A stretch of DNA of 64,000 nt from Azolla caroliniana (Eukaryota; Polypodiophyta), in contig JBHGNT010000021.1 in NCBI GenBank assembly GCA_043228905.1, forward strand, positions 1,736,001 to 1,800,000. Reading direction: 5' to 3'. The notes beneath the pieces were generated by a model, which was not told where the DNA came from, searched no databases, and was given only the letters and a program-made list of their open reading frames with translations. Below are positions 60,896-64,000 of this stretch, piece by piece; the first letter of the stretch is position 1, and every line of letters starts with the position of its first letter. The translations under genes and the position numbers were made by a program.

Positions 60896-63460
60896 TAAAA
60901 GCTCAATTTCTCCTCAATCAAAGCCAAAATGCCAAATTCCTAATGTTTAAACTTTAGTGTCGAAGCTTTTCTCTGGTCTATGGTGAGGGGGTGAGTTGAG
61001 GTTTCCAGGAGGAGACCCAAACCTTATAGATTCTCACACACCATGTTTTCTTAGGAACGTTGTTCATTAGCATGTCCTTCGGAAATTCATTCCCCCCCCC
61101 CCCTGAGAAAACCTATTCTGTGTTGAACACGGACACGAATTCTCCAACCCTCCGTGAAAAAAACCCGTGTTTTCTTCGGACACTGCGGTAGGGAGCTGGC
61201 TTCAATGGTGCCATTCTCTTACCACCTTATCGCGTCTAATGATTGACTTATTTGCCGACATGCTTCACAAAACCTTTGTTGCCACTACCATTAGTCGCTT
61301 TAGATTGACTTGGACTTCATTTCCAACTAGCAGTGCTTCTTGACAATCAAACTAATACTCATTTACAACCAATTGTAACAAGTAGGCAAAAAGACTTTGT
61401 AGATAGAATGAGCGAGGCATGAATGGGGCCCAATCTTATCTAGGCAATGGAAGTGGAATTCCATGAACACTTATTGAGCATGGGTGAGAGTCAAGGATCA
61501 TATTCACATTGATTTCCTTCTTTTCCTTTAATCTCAGTATGTGGTGGTAGTTATTGATGTGTTTTTAGGGATGGTGGATTCAGTGTAGGGTTTTAACAAG
61601 AATAAATGGATGTATGTCATTGATGTGGTAGTGTGGATGTAGAATTAGGCAAAAACCCACACAATTGGTATTGTCCATGATTGTGAAGCGACAGAAACAC
61701 CTATAGTCAAGTTCCAATAAAGTTTGTGTAGCCTATGCATTTTTATGAATGGAGTAACATTTTGTCAACTATTGCAAAGTTATGTTCTTGAATCATCCTA
61801 CATATTGTATTAATATTGAGCTTTCTAAAGTGTGAGGACAACTTCTTTGTGGGCATTGTGAAGGTTCATGGGAAGATCCTTTGCATCACGATTTCATGGG
61901 AATCGTGGGATCTAAATGTTTGATACGTGGATGAAAGCATGCCTTGATATTTAGATCCCCGTAAAATTTCCAAAGAAGGAGGTCTTCTGTGTCAATTTAG
62001 ATTGTCAATAGTTGCTACAAAGCTTCATTCATTTCTTCATTTTCTTCATGAGGAGAGTTTGATATTCACATCAAGGAGCTTGAGAGGGTGTTCTCGTAAG
62101 ATCATTTGGGGTCCCACAACAACTATTACATCATCAAATATATGGTGAAGTTTGAATGTTGTATCGTAAGCGTCAAATAGAGTTTGGTATTGTCATAGCT
62201 TTGTAATAGGGGAAATGTGGAGAGAAATAGAAAGACCAAACAACATGAAGTTAAATTGATTGGTTATAGTGATTAAATAGATTGAATAAAGTAACACAAC
62301 TAATAATATCAAAATTAAGCGATAGTCTAGACAAAAATTGTGTAAGGAACCCTTAATTATCATGCAATTAGCTCAAGTATAACAATAACAATTTCACTAA
62401 TCAAGGTGGTTTTATCCTTGAATACATTGTACCTTGATCTACAACCTCTTCAAATTTTATCACAAGGATTGCTCCATTCCTCCTTTTGAAAATATTTGCT
62501 TGCTTCCTTGCTACCAATTTTTGAAAGAGGTACGGTTAATGCCAAGTTTAATATGGTCTCACATACGTACATTTGAAGGGTGATTCCTCATCGATTCATT
62601 TACGTCAAGGCTCGTGTGGGGTAATGTCGTATTGTTGGAAAAACATGTGTGAGAGAGTGTCAAGCACTCTTGAGCAAACTACTCTCACACTAACTATGAT
62701 ACCTTGCTTGATTAATTACACTTATTTGCTTAAAGACTTCACCTATGTTCTTAAATTGATAAATTAGTGAACACGCAATCCTAAGGCAGAGACTTAGGGT
62801 AATGGTCAAATATTAATTAAGGTGGGAGGGATAAAGAAAAAGACTAAGGCTATACCTACGAAGAGATGAAGAAACTTGGATTAGAAAGATCCACAACAAC
62901 GTCTTGTGAAAGATCCGGAATTCCACACATTCCATATTAGAGATTTGTATTAATGTAAGCAAAGGATAAGGATAAACGATAGATCTAGATAGAGAGAAAG
63001 AAGGGTGTTGATCCCCCCGACCACCCCTCGAATGAAGGGATCGAGACGGACTCGAGCCTCGATCGGCGTCCCATACCACCGTCGTGGCGTCAAGTCGTAC
63101 CTGGTGTTGGCGCGCTCGCTACAAGAGTTGAACCACCAAGAAACAGAGTCTCGACGTAGTCAAAAAGATGATGAAATGAGGGTAGCTAGGCCTCTTATTT
63201 ATAGCGATACCCAAGGCCCCCATGCAAGTTAACACTTGGCCAACATTCCATTATGAGTTTACTAGCAAATGTTGGCTTGGTTTGCTTAGATTTTCTAAGA
63301 ATTTTTCTTCAATCCTACACTTGGATCCATTACCACGTCTTATAAGAGTGGTAGGTTCATTTTCTCATCCATTTCAACTTGGATTGTCCTGATCATGATC
63401 ATCTATATTAGCATTTGCCTATTTGTGGTGCCATGACCCTATTTCATCAAATACCACATC
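60896..63460. other. Spacer without recognised genes
   Basis: A run of twelve C lies at 61,092-61,103. About 63,010-63,120 is distinctly richer in CG words than its surroundings (gatcgagacggactcgagcc, accaccgtcgtggcgtcaag) and may belong to a different transposon. The remaining open frames are short and unsupported. Retrotransposon debris is likely but not proven. Confidence 0.45.
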
Positions 63461-63466
63461 TCCTCT

Positions 63467-63838
63467 TGTGTGTACCTTCTTTGTAATCAATTTGTGGCAT
63501 TTGTAGCCCTTCTTCTCTTCAAATCTCTCAAACTATACACTTTTCTCTACCTTTGGCACCATATTGCTTCTAACATCTTCTAGATATATTTGTGTGTACC
63601 TTCTTTGTAATCAATTTGTGGCATTTCTAGCCCTTCTTCTCCTCAAATCTCTCAAACAATACACTTTTCTCTACCTTTGGCACCATATTGCTTCTAACAT
63701 CTTCTAGATATATTTGTGTGTGCCTTCTTTGTAATCAATTTGTGGCATTTGTAGCCCTTCTTCTCTTCAAATCTCTCAAACAATACACTTTTCTCTACCT
63801 TTGGCTCCATATCGCTTCTAACATCTTCTAGAACATAA
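63467..63838. repeat. 124-bp tandem repeat, three copies
   Basis: The word tgtgtgtacc (tgtgtgtgcc in the third) starts at 63,467, 63,591 and 63,715. Each unit has ttctttgtaatcaatttgtg, gcatttgtagcccttcttct, caaatctctcaaac and atacacttttctctaccttt, and ends in taacatcttctaga. Copies differ at about 2-5 sites. On the minus strand part of the unit reads FERFEEKKGYKCHKLITKK, so the unit may derive from a coding segment. Confidence 0.92.
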
Positions 63839-64000
63839 ACTTTCAAATGCAAAAGGTTTCGCTTCTTTTGGAAATATTCGTTGACTTTCACTTAGTTGCC
63901 ATTGTGCACCTATTCATAACATGCACCATTTTCATTTGCCTCTTTTGCATAGTAGTTATTGGACATGAGCATTATCTTTTCTTGCAAAATGACCTGAATT
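63839..64000. other. Window end, no feature seen
   Basis: The minus-strand frame that covers the last repeat unit continues to about 63,891. Nothing else is visible. Confidence 0.4.

Noticed and set aside
1-64000. CRISPR array, operon or bacterial-type system
   Set aside because: The repeats lack the regular repeat-spacer pattern with unique spacers, and all genes are intron-split plant genes.

Overview
The window is nuclear DNA of a land plant. Every confident gene belongs to a plant-type family and is split by GT-AG introns: an F-box/ApaG (SKIP16-like) 3' end, a DSK2/ubiquilin, a stellacyanin-like phytocyanin, a plastid-targeted AlgH/UPF0301 (DUF179) protein, a short Cys-rich MCYxVxC protein, a plastid-targeted Gly-rich membrane protein, and a complete TRRAP/Tra1. 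The DNA is AT-rich, introns reach 4 kb, gene density is low, and decayed LINE and Ty1/copia pieces and microsatellites fill the spaces. I cannot place the plant more precisely; a seed-free plant is possible but unproven.

Layout. 1-2053 (+): last three exons of the ApaG-domain gene. 2054-6500: repeat-rich spacer with tandem duplications, an LTR-like block, a LINE 3' end and a long CATA array. 6812-10295 (+): ubiquilin, seven exons, 512 aa. 12244-13565 (-): phytocyanin, two exons. 13566-22261: gene-poor. 22262-25668 (-): plastid DUF179 protein, two exons. 25669-30600: simple repeats, one of them G-rich, and decayed copia-like DNA. 30815-31036 (+): 73-aa Cys-rich protein. 33542-38948 (+): plastid Gly-rich membrane protein, three exons, with LINE debris in its second intron. 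40877-60534 (-): TRRAP/Tra1, which I resolved into 36 coding exons and 3865 codons, with a copia relic in intron 28. 60900-64000: spacer ending in a 124-bp tandem repeat.

The genes are not an operon or pathway cluster. By family they act in protein turnover (ubiquilin, F-box/ApaG), extracellular copper/redox or wall functions (phytocyanin), plastid functions (DUF179 and Gly-rich proteins) and chromatin-linked transcription (TRRAP, the activator-binding scaffold of SAGA and NuA4).

I found no convincing new multi-gene system. The most interesting signals are in gene structure. A 43-bp tandem repeat has copied the splice acceptor and exon-2 start of the phytocyanin several times. TRRAP intron 1 has minor-spliceosome-like signals but a one-base phase conflict. 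TRRAP also has a 75-nt, in-frame, stop-free intron, a GC-AG intron, and a minisatellite that runs into its stop codon. Short local tandem duplications (29-256 bp) recur across the whole window.
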